A DNA stretch of 64,000 nucleotides, from NCBI GenBank assembly GCA_021808285.1, contig JAKBBV010000008.1, positions 1-64,000 on the forward strand, in the 5' to 3' direction. Position numbers and translations under genes: made by a program. The DNA comes from Pseudomonadota bacterium (GTDB taxonomy: Bacteria; Pseudomonadota; Alphaproteobacteria; Caulobacterales; Caulobacteraceae). Within the stretch, counting starts at the first letter, position 1. Each line of letters starts with the position of its first letter. Shown here piece by piece: positions 8,219-17,018 of this stretch. The notes under the pieces were generated by a model that had not been told where the DNA came from, searched no databases, and saw only the letters and a program-made list of their open reading frames with translations.

Positions 8219-10528
8219 CTACCCTTCGGCGTAGAGGAGGAGACTGGCGGCGCCGGCCGCAAAAGCAATAGGAGCGCCCCAGGCGGCGACACCCGGCGGC
8301 ACCACCCCGGTGGAGCCCATGGAAGTGAGCACGCCGTCGACCACGAGATAGAGAAGGCCGCAGCCAAGCGCGAAGATGATCGGTCCGGTGCGATTGCTCC
8401 GGGCATGTCCCAGCGCCGTGGGAAGGGCGAGCAGCAGCATGATCAGCGGCGCCATCCCCTCTGCCAGGGTGCGGTAGAGCTTGGTCTCGAATTCGCTTGG
8501 GGGCTTGTCGATGGCCCCCTTGCCGAACAGCGAGCGCAGCGCCGTCCAGGACGTAATCTCATATCCGGTTGAGAACGGATTGGCGGCGTTAAAGAGGCGC
8601 GATACGTCACCTGGACGCAGCGTCGTTCGCCAGTCCGCCGCGGCCACGGCGATGGCCGTTGCGCGCACCGCACCGACATCGGTGATGAGGGCATCGTGGA
8701 GGATCCAGCCCTTTCCCGTCCAGTCCGCCTCCTCTGCCCGGACGCGCCGCTCAAGACTGTGCTGAGCGTCGCGATCATAGATGGTCAGCCCCCGCAGCCG
8801 GCGTCCGTCAGCGCTCGCCGCCGTCGCCTTGACGATATCATCGTCGATCCGAAACCAGCGCGGCGCCCCCGGATCTGGACGCGCACCTGGCGTGGTCGCC
8901 TTCCACCATGTGGCCAGCGCCTGCTCGGCGCGGGGGGCGATCTGGTCGGTCACCGCCATGTCGAGCGCCGCGACAGCGAGGGCCACGGGCAAGGTTCGCC
9001 GAAAGATCTCGAAGAGGGACAGCCCCGAGATCCGCATCACCACGAGTTCACTGTTACGGGCCAACTGGCTGAACGTGAAGACCGCTCCCGCCAGGACCGC
9101 GAACGGCGCCACCTCCTGCACCATGGAGGGCGTCCGAAGGAGCATGTAGCGACCGATATCGAGGAGGCCCCCGCGCTGAAGAATCTGACTGGTCTCGCCC
9201 AGCAGGTCGATCAGTTGAAGCAATGCGATGAGCGCGATCCCGGCGCCCAGCGTCCGCACCGCCATCATCCGGGTGAGGTAGGCGGAAAGGCTCAAGGGAC
9301 CCTTCAAATTCACGGTCGTCACAGCCCTGGGACGGCGCTCCATCAGGGTCTCGATACGACGCAGCAGGCCGGAGATCGGGGTATCCCCCGGTCGGGTTCG
9401 GCTCGAAAGAAAGAGCCAAAAAGCGAGAACCGTAATGCTCAGAAATGCGAGGCCGATCGAGACGAAGGGGTTGATCGCCCCCTCGTCGGAGAAGCTTTTG
9501 GCCAGGGTGACGCTGTGGTGGTAGGCCACCAGAATAATGGCTCCAACGATCATCCCCGCGGTGCGATTGCCGCGCTTGGACGCCATCGCGAGCGGGAGGG
9601 CGATGAGCGGGAGGAGCGGGATCGCCAACGACCTCGCCAACCGCGCGCAGAGCTCAGCCTCGAGCACCCGGCGGGGGATCAGCGCATCGGGCCGCTGAGC
9701 CTCATCGATGAGCTCAGGAAATGTCAGCTCCTGCTCGTTGCCGCCGCGTGGTCGGAGCGTGGCGCCTCCCTTGATCAGTTCCCGGTCCGTGAGATTGCCA
9801 AAACGCAGTAACTTCGGCGCTGCATCGCCCTGTTCGGATAAGATGAGGCCACCGCGAAGTCGCAGCTCGGTGGTCTTGCGATCGGGAGCCATTCCGAGGG
9901 CGCCCTCCGAGGCGGTAACCACCTGTTCGCCTTCACCGTCCTTGCGGCTGATGAAAACCCCGCTCAATTGACGACCCGTAGCGTCCACTTCGTCGGCGGA
10001 TATCGTGAACTGGGGGCCGGCATTGATGAAGACCTGCGGATCGAGACGCGCGGTCCATCCCGCCTCCGTGGCTGCATTGAGGACGGCGCGATATCCGAAC
10101 CGGCTGTAAGGCTGCAAATAGCCCATGAGCAGGAGGTTGCCGACACCCAGAACGAGGCCGGCGAAAACCAGGGGCGCGAGAAGGCGATCGAACGATACGC
10201 CGCCCGCCAGACAGGCATCGATCTGGCTTTCCTCGTCCAGGCGCCCGATGACCATGAACATGGCCACGAAATAGGCGGCGGGCAGCGCCAGGCCCAGCTG
10301 ATAGGGAATCATATTGCCCACCAGCCCAACCAGATAGCTCATGTGGGCGCCGTTGGCGGCCAGCTGATCAATCAGCCTGAGCGTCTGCTCCAGCAAAAAC
10401 GCCACCAGGGTCACGCCAAGCACGGCCAGAGCCGGCAAGGTCAGCATCCGCAGGATGTAGCGGTCGAGTATAGAGGGACGCCAGGGGGGCCGAGGCGCCG
10501 CCGCGGCGCTAAGCGCCAGGGAGGTCAC
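8219..10528 (-). CDS. Fused LptF-LptG permease, putative (sphingo)lipid exporter
   Basis: A 769-residue protein made of two consecutive LptF/LptG (YjgP/YjgQ) permease units. Unit 1 (about residues 15-375) starts SILDRYILRMLTLPALAVLGVTL, has a large periplasmic beta-jellyroll segment and ends in three hydrophobic spans. Unit 2 (about 410-769) starts SLSAYLTRMMAVRTLGAGIALIALLQLIDLL and repeats the plan. In canonical systems LptF and LptG are separate proteins that, with LptB2, extract LPS from the inner membrane. Here both are one polypeptide. It is 6 bases after serine palmitoyltransferase and 5 before the acyltransferase. Export of a sphingolipid rather than LPS is the obvious inference. No LptB ATPase is adjacent. 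Confidence 0.88.
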   Translation of the reverse strand: MTSLALSAAAAPRPPWRPSILDRYILRMLTLPALAVLGVTLVAFLLEQTLRLIDQLAANGAHMSYLVGLVGNMIPYQLGLALPAAYFVAMFMVIGRLDEESQIDACLAGGVSFDRLLAPLVFAGLVLGVGNLLLMGYLQPYSRFGYRAVLNAATEAGWTARLDPQVFINAGPQFTISADEVDATGRQLSGVFISRKDGEGEQVVTASEGALGMAPDRKTTELRLRGGLILSEQGDAAPKLLRFGNLTDRELIKGGATLRPRGGNEQELTFPELIDEAQRPDALIPRRVLEAELCARLARSLAIPLLPLIALPLAMASKRGNRTAGMIVGAIILVAYHHSVTLAKSFSDEGAINPFVSIGLAFLSITVLAFWLFLSSRTRPGDTPISGLLRRIETLMERRPRAVTTVNLKGPLSLSAYLTRMMAVRTLGAGIALIALLQLIDLLGETSQILQRGGLLDIGRYMLLRTPSMVQEVAPFAVLAGAVFTFSQLARNSELVVMRISGLSLFEIFRRTLPVALAVAALDMAVTDQIAPRAEQALATWWKATTPGARPDPGAPRWFRIDDDIVKATAASADGRRLRGLTIYDRDAQHSLERRVRAEEADWTGKGWILHDALITDVGAVRATAIAVAAADWRTTLRPGDVSRLFNAANPFSTGYEITSWTALRSLFGKGAIDKPPSEFETKLYRTLAEGMAPLIMLLLALPTALGHARSNRTGPIIFALGCGLLYLVVDGVLTSMGSTGVVPPGVAAWGAPIAFAAGAASLLLYAEG

Positions 10529-10534
10529 GAGAGT

Positions 10535-11758
10535 CTAGACCGCCCCTGCAATGCGGCGACGGCCCGACGGCAGGAAGCCCAAGGTACGGCCGACCTCGGC
10601 GAAAACGCTCAAGACGGTGTCAATTTGCGCCAGGGTGTGAGCGGCGCTGACGCTGCTGCGCAGAAGTCTCACATTGGTTGGGGTCGCCGGGGGTAGAGCC
10701 AGATTGAGATAGACCCCTCCCTCAAGCAGGAGCTTCCAAAACATCACTGCCGTTTCCTGATCAGGCATGGCGACCGCGACGATGGGATTGGCCTCCGGGC
10801 CGACCTCGAAGCCCATGGCCTTGAGCCCATCATAAAGCCGGTGTGCATTGCGCATGAGCGTCTCACGCAAGGACGGCTCCGCCTGAAGTTTCTCCAATGC
10901 CGCCAAGGTCGAGGCGACAATGCCAGGCGGCAGGGATGCGGTGAACATGTAGGGGCGCGACACGATGCGCATGATGTCGAAATCGGGTGTGTCGGACACA
11001 CAGAAGCCGCCGACGCTGCCCAGACTCTTGGAGAACGTCCCGACGATGAAGTCGACATCCGCCTCGACGTCCGCCGCCTCGGCCAGCCCCCTGCCGGTCT
11101 CGCCTAGAACGCCCATGGAATGGGCCTCGTCCACCAGGAGGTAGGCGCCGGTCTCGCGCTTCACCGCCGCGATCTCCTTGAGCGGCGCCGTGTCGCCCAG
11201 CATAGAATAGATCCCCTCCACGACGATCAACCGATCGCCGGGCGCGCCTTCGAGGCGTCTGAGCCGCTTGTAGAGGTCGTCTGGATTGTTGTGACGGAAC
11301 CTGATCACTTCTGCGTGACCAAGGCGCGAGCCGTCGTATATGCTGGCGTGACTATCGGCATCGAGCATCAGGTGGTCGCCGCGTCCCACAAGAGTCGACA
11401 GTACGCCGAGATTAGCCTGATAGCCGGTGCTGAAGACCATGGCGTTCTGTCGCCCGAAGAACTTGGCCAGAGCCTCTTCAAGCCGCTTGTGGCCGCCATA
11501 GGTTCCATTGGCGACCCGTGAGCCCGTGGTTCCGGTGCCTTGGCCTCGGGTCGCCTCGATGGCGCGATCGACACAGTCTGGGTCGAACGTCAGACCCAGA
11601 TAGTTGTTCGTGCCAAGCAGAATCATTGCCTGACCGCCTATCACACCCTCTGTGGGCGAGGTGACGGCGTCGAATCGGACGTTCAGAGGGTCCACGCCAC
11701 TGGCGCGAAGTTGGTCATAGGCCTGCTTATAGGCCCCGTGCTTGGCGAGGATGGTCAT
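10535..11758 (-). CDS. spt: Serine palmitoyltransferase
   Basis: PLP-dependent alpha-oxoamine synthase condensing L-serine with a long acyl thioester to give 3-ketosphinganine, the committed step of sphingolipid synthesis. The 407-residue protein shows GTNNYLGL near the N-terminus, the acyl-binding GTGTTGSRVANGTYGGHKRLE tract, DADSHASIYDG, VDEAHSMGVLGETGRG, and the PLP-lysine loop GTFSKSLGSVGG (about residue 245). It overlaps the upstream ACP by four bases (ATGA), so the two are translationally coupled, and ACP is the likely acyl donor. Related enzymes (KBL, BioF, HemA) share the fold, but the flanking ceramide genes decide the call. Confidence 0.93.
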   Translation of the reverse strand: MTILAKHGAYKQAYDQLRASGVDPLNVRFDAVTSPTEGVIGGQAMILLGTNNYLGLTFDPDCVDRAIEATRGQGTGTTGSRVANGTYGGHKRLEEALAKFFGRQNAMVFSTGYQANLGVLSTLVGRGDHLMLDADSHASIYDGSRLGHAEVIRFRHNNPDDLYKRLRRLEGAPGDRLIVVEGIYSMLGDTAPLKEIAAVKRETGAYLLVDEAHSMGVLGETGRGLAEAADVEADVDFIVGTFSKSLGSVGGFCVSDTPDFDIMRIVSRPYMFTASLPPGIVASTLAALEKLQAEPSLRETLMRNAHRLYDGLKAMGFEVGPEANPIVAVAMPDQETAVMFWKLLLEGGVYLNLALPPATPTNVRLLRSSVSAAHTLAQIDTVLSVFAEVGRTLGFLPSGRRRIAGAV

Positions 11759-12051
11759 GCGACGCGCCCAGACCGAAGGGCTTCGACAGCGGCGATAAGG
11801 TCAGCCACGGTCTGGATCTGTGCGATCCGGTCGAGCGGAATCGAAATGTCGTAGAAATCTTCGATGGCCATGACGAAATTCATCACCCCAAGTGAGTCCA
11901 TGCCCAAATCCTCCACGATGTCGGTATCGTCCCGGATAGATACGGGGCGACCCAGAACCTCCTCGAAGATCGTGGAGATTTCGTTTCGGATGGCGGCATT
12001 GGCGTCAGCGTCGGTGCCGCCGACCACAGCCAGTTGCAAATTCTGCCGCAT
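11755..12051 (-). CDS. acpR: Acyl carrier protein coupled to serine palmitoyltransferase
   Basis: A 98-residue carrier protein with the phosphopantetheine Ser in EDLGMDSLGVMNFVMAIEDFYDISIP (about residue 54). An N-terminal extension of some 15 residues (MRQNLQLAVVGGTDADANA) precedes the normal ACP start. The stop overlaps the SPT start (ATGA). In Caulobacter-type loci an ACP beside SPT is needed for ceramide synthesis and presumably delivers the acyl group; that role is inferred here. It is the first gene after the promoter at 12100-12126. Confidence 0.9.
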   Translation of the reverse strand: MRQNLQLAVVGGTDADANAAIRNEISTIFEEVLGRPVSIRDDTDIVEDLGMDSLGVMNFVMAIEDFYDISIPLDRIAQIQTVADLIAAVEALRSGRVA

Positions 12052-12099
12052 TCTCTATCGGCCCCCTCTCGGTGACAACGGAAACGCGCGCAACCCCAA

Positions 12100-12126
12100 A
12101 CCTTAGCTAACAGGATCGACCGCCAA
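12100..12126 (-). promoter_or_regulatory. Predicted housekeeping promoter for the acpR-spt operon
   Basis: Read on the minus strand, TTGGCGG, 12 bases, then GCTAAGGT. This closely fits the Caulobacter sigma-73 consensus (TTGaCgS, N10-14, GCTANAWC). Transcription would start near 12093, giving a leader of about 40 bases before the ACP ATG at 12051. The gap between this and the upstream reductase gene is 235 bases, the only sizeable gap between acpR and the acyltransferase end of the block. Confidence 0.55.
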
Positions 12127-12286
12127 GCTTCAACCTCATGGGGCGGGTCGACGCCCCCGCAAGCCACCGGAGGGCATCGCGGAACCGGCGGATCAAGTCC
12201 GGTTTCGAAACGCGCTTTTGATCGGCGGCGGCGCACAAAGCAAGTCATGTTGCACCGCAGAAGACATTTTTCGCCTCCAAGCGGCC

Positions 12287-13222
12287 TCAGAGCCATCCCT
12301 TGAGACGGTACCATGCCGCGGTTTCCGTAAAGCCCTGATCCAGCGAACGACCCATCGGCCCGGATCGCCAAGGCGCCATCTCAGAGGGGGAAACCGCCCA
12401 ATCGGGATGGGTGAGTTCTCGCGCCTTGCCCGCGCCAAAAATGGCTGGCCGGCCGGTCAGTCGGGACGCCAGGTCCGCGATCCCCCCCGCCGCGTGGATC
12501 AGGCTGACGGGCAAGGGCATCAGGGGCGCATTTCGATTGAACGCGCTGCGAGCCGTCCGCCAGATCTCCCGCCAGCCATAACCCTGGGGCCTGTGTCCCC
12601 CCAAGGCGAAGCGGCCATCCTCGTCTCGCCGCGCCGCCTCAGCGATCTCCGCGGCCACATCGTCAACGTGAGCCAGGGCGAGGCGCGTCGTCGGCGCACC
12701 GGGGTAGGGCAGGATTGGCGCGTGGGCGGCGAGTTGGAACAATCCAAGCGTCGCGCGATCGCCCGGCCCGTAGACGGCGGGGGGTCGAATTATGGTCAAG
12801 GACCCTCCCAGAACCTCCCGTGCGGCGAGCTCGCCCGCGTGCTTGCTGAAGGCATAGGAAGAGAGTTGCGGCTGGCGGGCAGCCAGGCTGGAGACGAGAA
12901 CGAATCTCGCCCCGACGGCCTTAGCCGCCCGCGCGGCCGCTGCGGCGCCCGCCTCGTTCACGGCTAGAAATCCGGCACGGTCACGGGCCATGATCGCTCC
13001 CGCCAAATGCACGAAGACCTGAGCGCCGGCGGCGAGGCGGGCCAGGGCCCCAGCATCGGCGAGGTCGCCGAGAACCCATTCCAGGTCATCCTTGCGCGCC
13101 TCACCCTCAATCGGCGGACGGCGCGCCAGAGCTCTCAGGCTCCAACCCTGCGCAAGAAGATGCGGAGCGAGCCGTTGCCCCAGAAACCCCGTCGCACCCG
13201 TAAGGGCTATGAGGCCGGCCAT
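12287..13222 (-). CDS. cerR: NAD(P)-dependent epimerase/reductase, likely ceramide reductase
   Basis: A 311-residue extended short-chain dehydrogenase. The nucleotide-binding Gly motif is TGATGFLG at residues 8-15, DL follows beta-3 (WVLGDLAD), and the active-site pair is S/Y-x3-K in LSSYAFSKHAG. In Caulobacter-type ceramide synthesis the CerR enzyme reduces the 3-keto group after N-acylation. The gene lies between the acyl-AMP ligase (21-base gap) and acpR, the position expected of cerR. A nucleotide-sugar epimerase is the alternative from fold alone, but no sugar genes are near. Confidence 0.82.
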   Translation of the reverse strand: MAGLIALTGATGFLGQRLAPHLLAQGWSLRALARRPPIEGEARKDDLEWVLGDLADAGALARLAAGAQVFVHLAGAIMARDRAGFLAVNEAGAAAAARAAKAVGARFVLVSSLAARQPQLSSYAFSKHAGELAAREVLGGSLTIIRPPAVYGPGDRATLGLFQLAAHAPILPYPGAPTTRLALAHVDDVAAEIAEAARRDEDGRFALGGHRPQGYGWREIWRTARSAFNRNAPLMPLPVSLIHAAGGIADLASRLTGRPAIFGAGKARELTHPDWAVSPSEMAPWRSGPMGRSLDQGFTETAAWYRLKGWL

Positions 13223-13243
13223 GACCAGGCGCGATCCGCCGTC

Positions 13244-14974
13244 TCAGGCCTGGACGCGCTCAGTGGCCGGGGCGAAAGCGCCCGACATAAAGAGGGCGCG
13301 CGCCCGCGATCGACTCAGTTTGCCGGAGGACGTCTGGGGCAGGCTGTGAGGAGGAGCCAGAACCACCTGAATCTCCAACCCATGGCGGGCGCGTAGGAGG
13401 CCGGCGACCTCTTTTTCCAGAGACATCCGGGCCGAAGCCTCCCGAGTCCGACACTGGACCAGGGCCACAACCCGCTCATCACTACCCCCCTCGGCGTAAG
13501 AGAACACCGCCACGTCTCCCGATCGAAGCCCCTCGATTTCGCGCTCCGCAGTCCATTCCAAATCCTGCGGCCAGACGTTGCGGCCATTGACGATGATCAG
13601 GTCCTTGGCGCGACCTGTGATCACGATCTCGCCATCCAGGAGGTAGCCCAGATCGCCGGTATCCAGCCACCCATCGGCGGAAAGGGTTCTGGCGGTTTCG
13701 TCGGGCGCACCGAAATAGGCCTTCATCAAGCTCGGGCCGCGCGCGAAGATTCGGCCGACCTGCCGCTCGCCCAGGACGCGACCGGCCAGGTCGCGCACCT
13801 CAAGCTCATGATCCTTTAGAGGTCGACCGCAGAGGGCGAACTCGCGCTGTCGCCGGCCCTCGCCCAAAGGATGAGCTGCCACGGCCTCGGCTTCGAGACG
13901 GTCCATATCCGCCACGTCCGTGCGCAGCCCCTTCCCCACCGGGGTGAGTGACAGGGCCAGGGTCGCTTCAGCCATGCCGTAGCTCGCGGTGAAGGCCGCC
14001 GCGTTGAAGCCCGCCGGCGCATAGGCGTCAGCGAATGACCGCAGCGGTTCAGGGCGGATCATGTCACCGCCGAGCCCCGCCACACGCCAGGACGAAAGGT
14101 CGAGCTCTGTTAGGTTCGCGGCTCCCGCCCGCCGCGCGGCGAGGTCGAAGCCGAAGGTGGGTGCGTAGGAAATCGTTCCCTTGCGCTGTGAAATGAGGTC
14201 GAGCCACAGCAGGGGCCGACGAACGAAGGCGCCTGTGGGAAGGAGATCGACCGAGACCTGGAAGCCAACGCTGCAAAGGAGCATCCCGACCAGACCCATA
14301 TCGTGATAGAGCGGCAGCCAGCTTACGGTCCGGTCGGTGGCGGCGACCCCGAGCCCCGGACCGCCGATCGCATAGACATTGGCCATGAGCGCGGCTTGGG
14401 TGACGGCGACGCCCATGGGGAACCGGGTGCTTCCAGACGAGAACTGCAGATAACAAAGCCCCTGCGGGTCTGGCCGAGGGAGCGGCCCAGCGCCGGCGCG
14501 GGGCAGATCGTCCAGACGCCCACAGATCGCGAGATCGAGACCGTTGGCGGCTTCGTTGAACCAGTCCGCGAGCGCACCGGGCGCCAAGGCCGCCCGCGCC
14601 TCGGCCGAGACGAGCATACGCCTTACATGTTCGAGATAGGCGTCTTTGCCGCCGAAAGGCGCCGGCAGTGGGGTCGGCGCGGGAACGAGGCCAGCAAATT
14701 GGCAGGCGAAAAAAGCGCGCAGGAAATCACCGTCGCTTTCCGCAGCCAACATGACCCGGTCGCCCGGCTCTAAGCCAGTCGCTAGAAGGCGCCCCGCGAG
14801 GTCCAGCGCCTGATCGCGAAGGTCCCGATAGGGCAGGACTTCAATGAGCTCTCCCTTGAGGGAATGCACATTGATCCCAGTGCTCTGAAGCGCCGCGTAG
14901 TCGAGGGCCTCGGCAAGAGTCGCGAAATCGCCTTTGCGGACGGAGCGTCCGGGCGCGGTCGGTGTCGGAGTCAA
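13244..14974 (-). CDS. Fatty acyl-AMP ligase / acyl-CoA synthetase of the sphingolipid locus
   Basis: A 576-residue ANL-superfamily adenylating enzyme. Motifs in order: YLQFSSGSTRFPMGV (phosphate-binding loop), WLPLYHDMGLVGMLL (typical of the FAAL branch), TASYGMAEATLAL, the GWLDTGDLGYLLDGEIVITGRAKDLIIVNGRNVWPQDLEW hinge, and a C-terminal SSGKLSRSRAR lysine. FAALs pass acyl-adenylates to carrier proteins, so it could charge the ACP beside SPT (inference); acyl-CoA formation is the alternative. It is the first gene of the minus-strand block and is divergent from the ABC exporter with 178 bases between. Confidence 0.88.
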   Translation of the reverse strand: MTPTPTAPGRSVRKGDFATLAEALDYAALQSTGINVHSLKGELIEVLPYRDLRDQALDLAGRLLATGLEPGDRVMLAAESDGDFLRAFFACQFAGLVPAPTPLPAPFGGKDAYLEHVRRMLVSAEARAALAPGALADWFNEAANGLDLAICGRLDDLPRAGAGPLPRPDPQGLCYLQFSSGSTRFPMGVAVTQAALMANVYAIGGPGLGVAATDRTVSWLPLYHDMGLVGMLLCSVGFQVSVDLLPTGAFVRRPLLWLDLISQRKGTISYAPTFGFDLAARRAGAANLTELDLSSWRVAGLGGDMIRPEPLRSFADAYAPAGFNAAAFTASYGMAEATLALSLTPVGKGLRTDVADMDRLEAEAVAAHPLGEGRRQREFALCGRPLKDHELEVRDLAGRVLGERQVGRIFARGPSLMKAYFGAPDETARTLSADGWLDTGDLGYLLDGEIVITGRAKDLIIVNGRNVWPQDLEWTAEREIEGLRSGDVAVFSYAEGGSDERVVALVQCRTREASARMSLEKEVAGLLRARHGLEIQVVLAPPHSLPQTSSGKLSRSRARALFMSGAFAPATERVQA

Positions 14975-15152
14975 TTCGGGGGGTTCCGCTGAGGGGCTTC
15001 CATGAGGCCAGGGACACGACCATGATGCACGGACCTTGGCGGCGCGTCACCATTGAACCGGCCGGGCGCCTCTTAGTCGAATTGCCCCCCCCGCGTCGAG
15101 CATGCTTTATGACACGGCCCGTTAAAACCTGGGCGACGAGACAGTCCTGTAC
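14975..15152. promoter_or_regulatory. Divergent promoter region between acyl-AMP ligase and ABC exporter
   Basis: This 178-base gap separates two divergent genes and must carry both promoters. On the plus strand TTGCCCC, about 15 bases, then GCTTTATG (about 15089-15118) is a loose match to the Caulobacter housekeeping consensus. On the minus strand I see no convincing match. No hairpin or operator stands out. Confidence 0.35.
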
Positions 15153-16994
15153 ATGAACGACACCTCCACCGCCGGCCCAGACCGACCCAGTCTCGGAGCC
15201 CTGATGAAGGAGGAACTCCTTCACGACGCGCTCAAGCACCCTCCAGCTGGCGACCTGCAGCCTCTCACCCGCCTCGCGCCTTTCGTGGGAGCTCACCCCG
15301 TGGACGCCATCCTTGGGATGGTCTTCCTCACGCTGTCCTCGGCCTCCGCCCTCGCCATGACCGATGGCGTCCGACGGGTGATCGACGGCGGCTTCACCCA
15401 CCGCACCGAAGGCGAACTCGTCCAGCTCTTCATGACCGCCGGCGTGATCGCCGTCGTCCTGGCCCTGTCGACCGGAATGAGGATGTACTTCCTCTACAAG
15501 CTGGGAGAGCGGGTCGTCGTCGACCTTCGCAAGGTCGTGTTCCGGCGCGTACTCGGCCTCGACCTGGCGCATTTCCAGAAGCTCAAGACGGGAGAGATCC
15601 TGTCCCGCCTGACCACCGACATGACGATGGTCGAGGGCATCGTCGGGACCGTGGCGCCGGTGGCGCTGCGCAATCTCATGACGCTGGTGGGCGCACTGGG
15701 ATGGATGCTGATCGTCAGTCCCAATTTCACCGGCCTGGTCCTGGCCCTGATTCCCTTTCTGCTCACGCCGCTGTTCCTCATGGGCCGGCGCCTGCAGCGC
15801 CTTTCCCTGCGCGCTCAGGATCGCTTCGCCGAGGCCGTGGGGTATGCCGGGGAGGGCCTGGGAGCGGTCGATACGGTTCAGGCCTTCGGACAGGAGGACG
15901 CCGTCGCCGCGCGTTTCAACCGCTCGGTGGAAAGCGCCTTCGAAGCCTCCCGGGCACAGCTCAAGGCGCGCGGTCTACTGTCCGCCCTGATGATCACCCT
16001 GATCTTTGGCGGCATGATCGCGCTCCTGTTCCAGTCGACGGTGGCCGTTGTGCATCACCGGCTGTCGCCAGGGCGCCTCGTCCAGCTCCTGGCCCTTGCC
16101 TTCTTCGCCGCCAACGCCGTGCGTGATCTTTCCGATGTCTGGGGGCAGATCCAGAAGGCGTCGGGCGCTGCGGCGCGGGTTATCGAGATGCTGGATGCCC
16201 GTCCGACCATCGCCGCGCCCGCCAAAGCCACCCCGTTGCCGCGACCCGCTTTGGGGGAGGTGGATTTCGACAGGGTGCGTTTTGCCTATCCCGGACGTCG
16301 GGGACCGCCGGCGCTGGATGAATTCGATCTGCACGTCCGTCCAGGAGAACGGGTGGCGTTGGTGGGGCCATCCGGCGCCGGCAAGAGCACTGTTCTCCGC
16401 CTACTGCTGCGTTTCTACGATCCGGAACGGGGCGCCGTGCGTCTGGACGGGGTCGATCTGAGAGAGGCGGACCCCTCAGAGGTGCGTGAGCGCTTGGCTC
16501 TCGTTGCTCAGGATGCGCCGCTGTTCTCCGGTTCGGCGAATGACAATATTCGATTTGGCTCGCCAGAGGCGAGCTTGAGCGAGATCCGCGCGGCGGCGCT
16601 GGCGGCCCAGGCGGATGGTTTTCTCAAGGCCCTGCCGCAAGGCTACGAGACCCTTGTGGGAGAGCATGCCAAGACCCTTTCAGGTGGGCAAAAGCAGCGG
16701 CTCGCGATCGCCAGAGCGCTGCTGCGGGACTCGCCGGTCCTGCTGCTGGATGAGGCCACCAGCGCCCTCGACGCAGAGAGTGAGCGGCTGGTCCAGCAGG
16801 CTTTGCATGAAGCCATGCGCAATCGCACCACTCTGGTCATCGCCCACCGACTCGCGACCGTTCTTGAAGCCGACCGCATCGTGGTTATGGAGCGCGGACG
16901 CGTCGTCGAGGAGGGCGCCCATGGCCAGCTGCTGGCAAAGGGGGGCTTGTATGCCCGGCTAGCCAAGTTGCAATTCACGGCTCAGACCGCGTAA
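15153..16994 (+). CDS. MsbA-like ABC exporter (fused membrane and ATPase domains)
   Basis: A 613-residue half-transporter that would work as a homodimer in the inner membrane. The N-terminal transmembrane domain (about 35-335) has six hydrophobic spans. The nucleotide-binding domain carries Walker A GPSGAGKST, Q-loop VAQDAPLFSGSANDNIRFG, signature LSGGQKQR, Walker B VLLLDEATSALD and H-loop VIAHRLAT. This is the lipid A flippase/MsbA type (ABCB). Divergence from the acyl-AMP ligase makes inner-membrane flipping of the sphingolipid or lipid A plausible (inference). The M28 peptidase gene follows after 24 bases. Confidence 0.9.
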   Translation: MNDTSTAGPDRPSLGALMKEELLHDALKHPPAGDLQPLTRLAPFVGAHPVDAILGMVFLTLSSASALAMTDGVRRVIDGGFTHRTEGELVQLFMTAGVIAVVLALSTGMRMYFLYKLGERVVVDLRKVVFRRVLGLDLAHFQKLKTGEILSRLTTDMTMVEGIVGTVAPVALRNLMTLVGALGWMLIVSPNFTGLVLALIPFLLTPLFLMGRRLQRLSLRAQDRFAEAVGYAGEGLGAVDTVQAFGQEDAVAARFNRSVESAFEASRAQLKARGLLSALMITLIFGGMIALLFQSTVAVVHHRLSPGRLVQLLALAFFAANAVRDLSDVWGQIQKASGAAARVIEMLDARPTIAAPAKATPLPRPALGEVDFDRVRFAYPGRRGPPALDEFDLHVRPGERVALVGPSGAGKSTVLRLLLRFYDPERGAVRLDGVDLREADPSEVRERLALVAQDAPLFSGSANDNIRFGSPEASLSEIRAAALAAQADGFLKALPQGYETLVGEHAKTLSGGQKQRLAIARALLRDSPVLLLDEATSALDAESERLVQQALHEAMRNRTTLVIAHRLATVLEADRIVVMERGRVVEEGAHGQLLAKGGLYARLAKLQFTAQTA

Positions 16995-17018
16995 GCCCTT
17001 CCTGACAGGACGCCGCTC

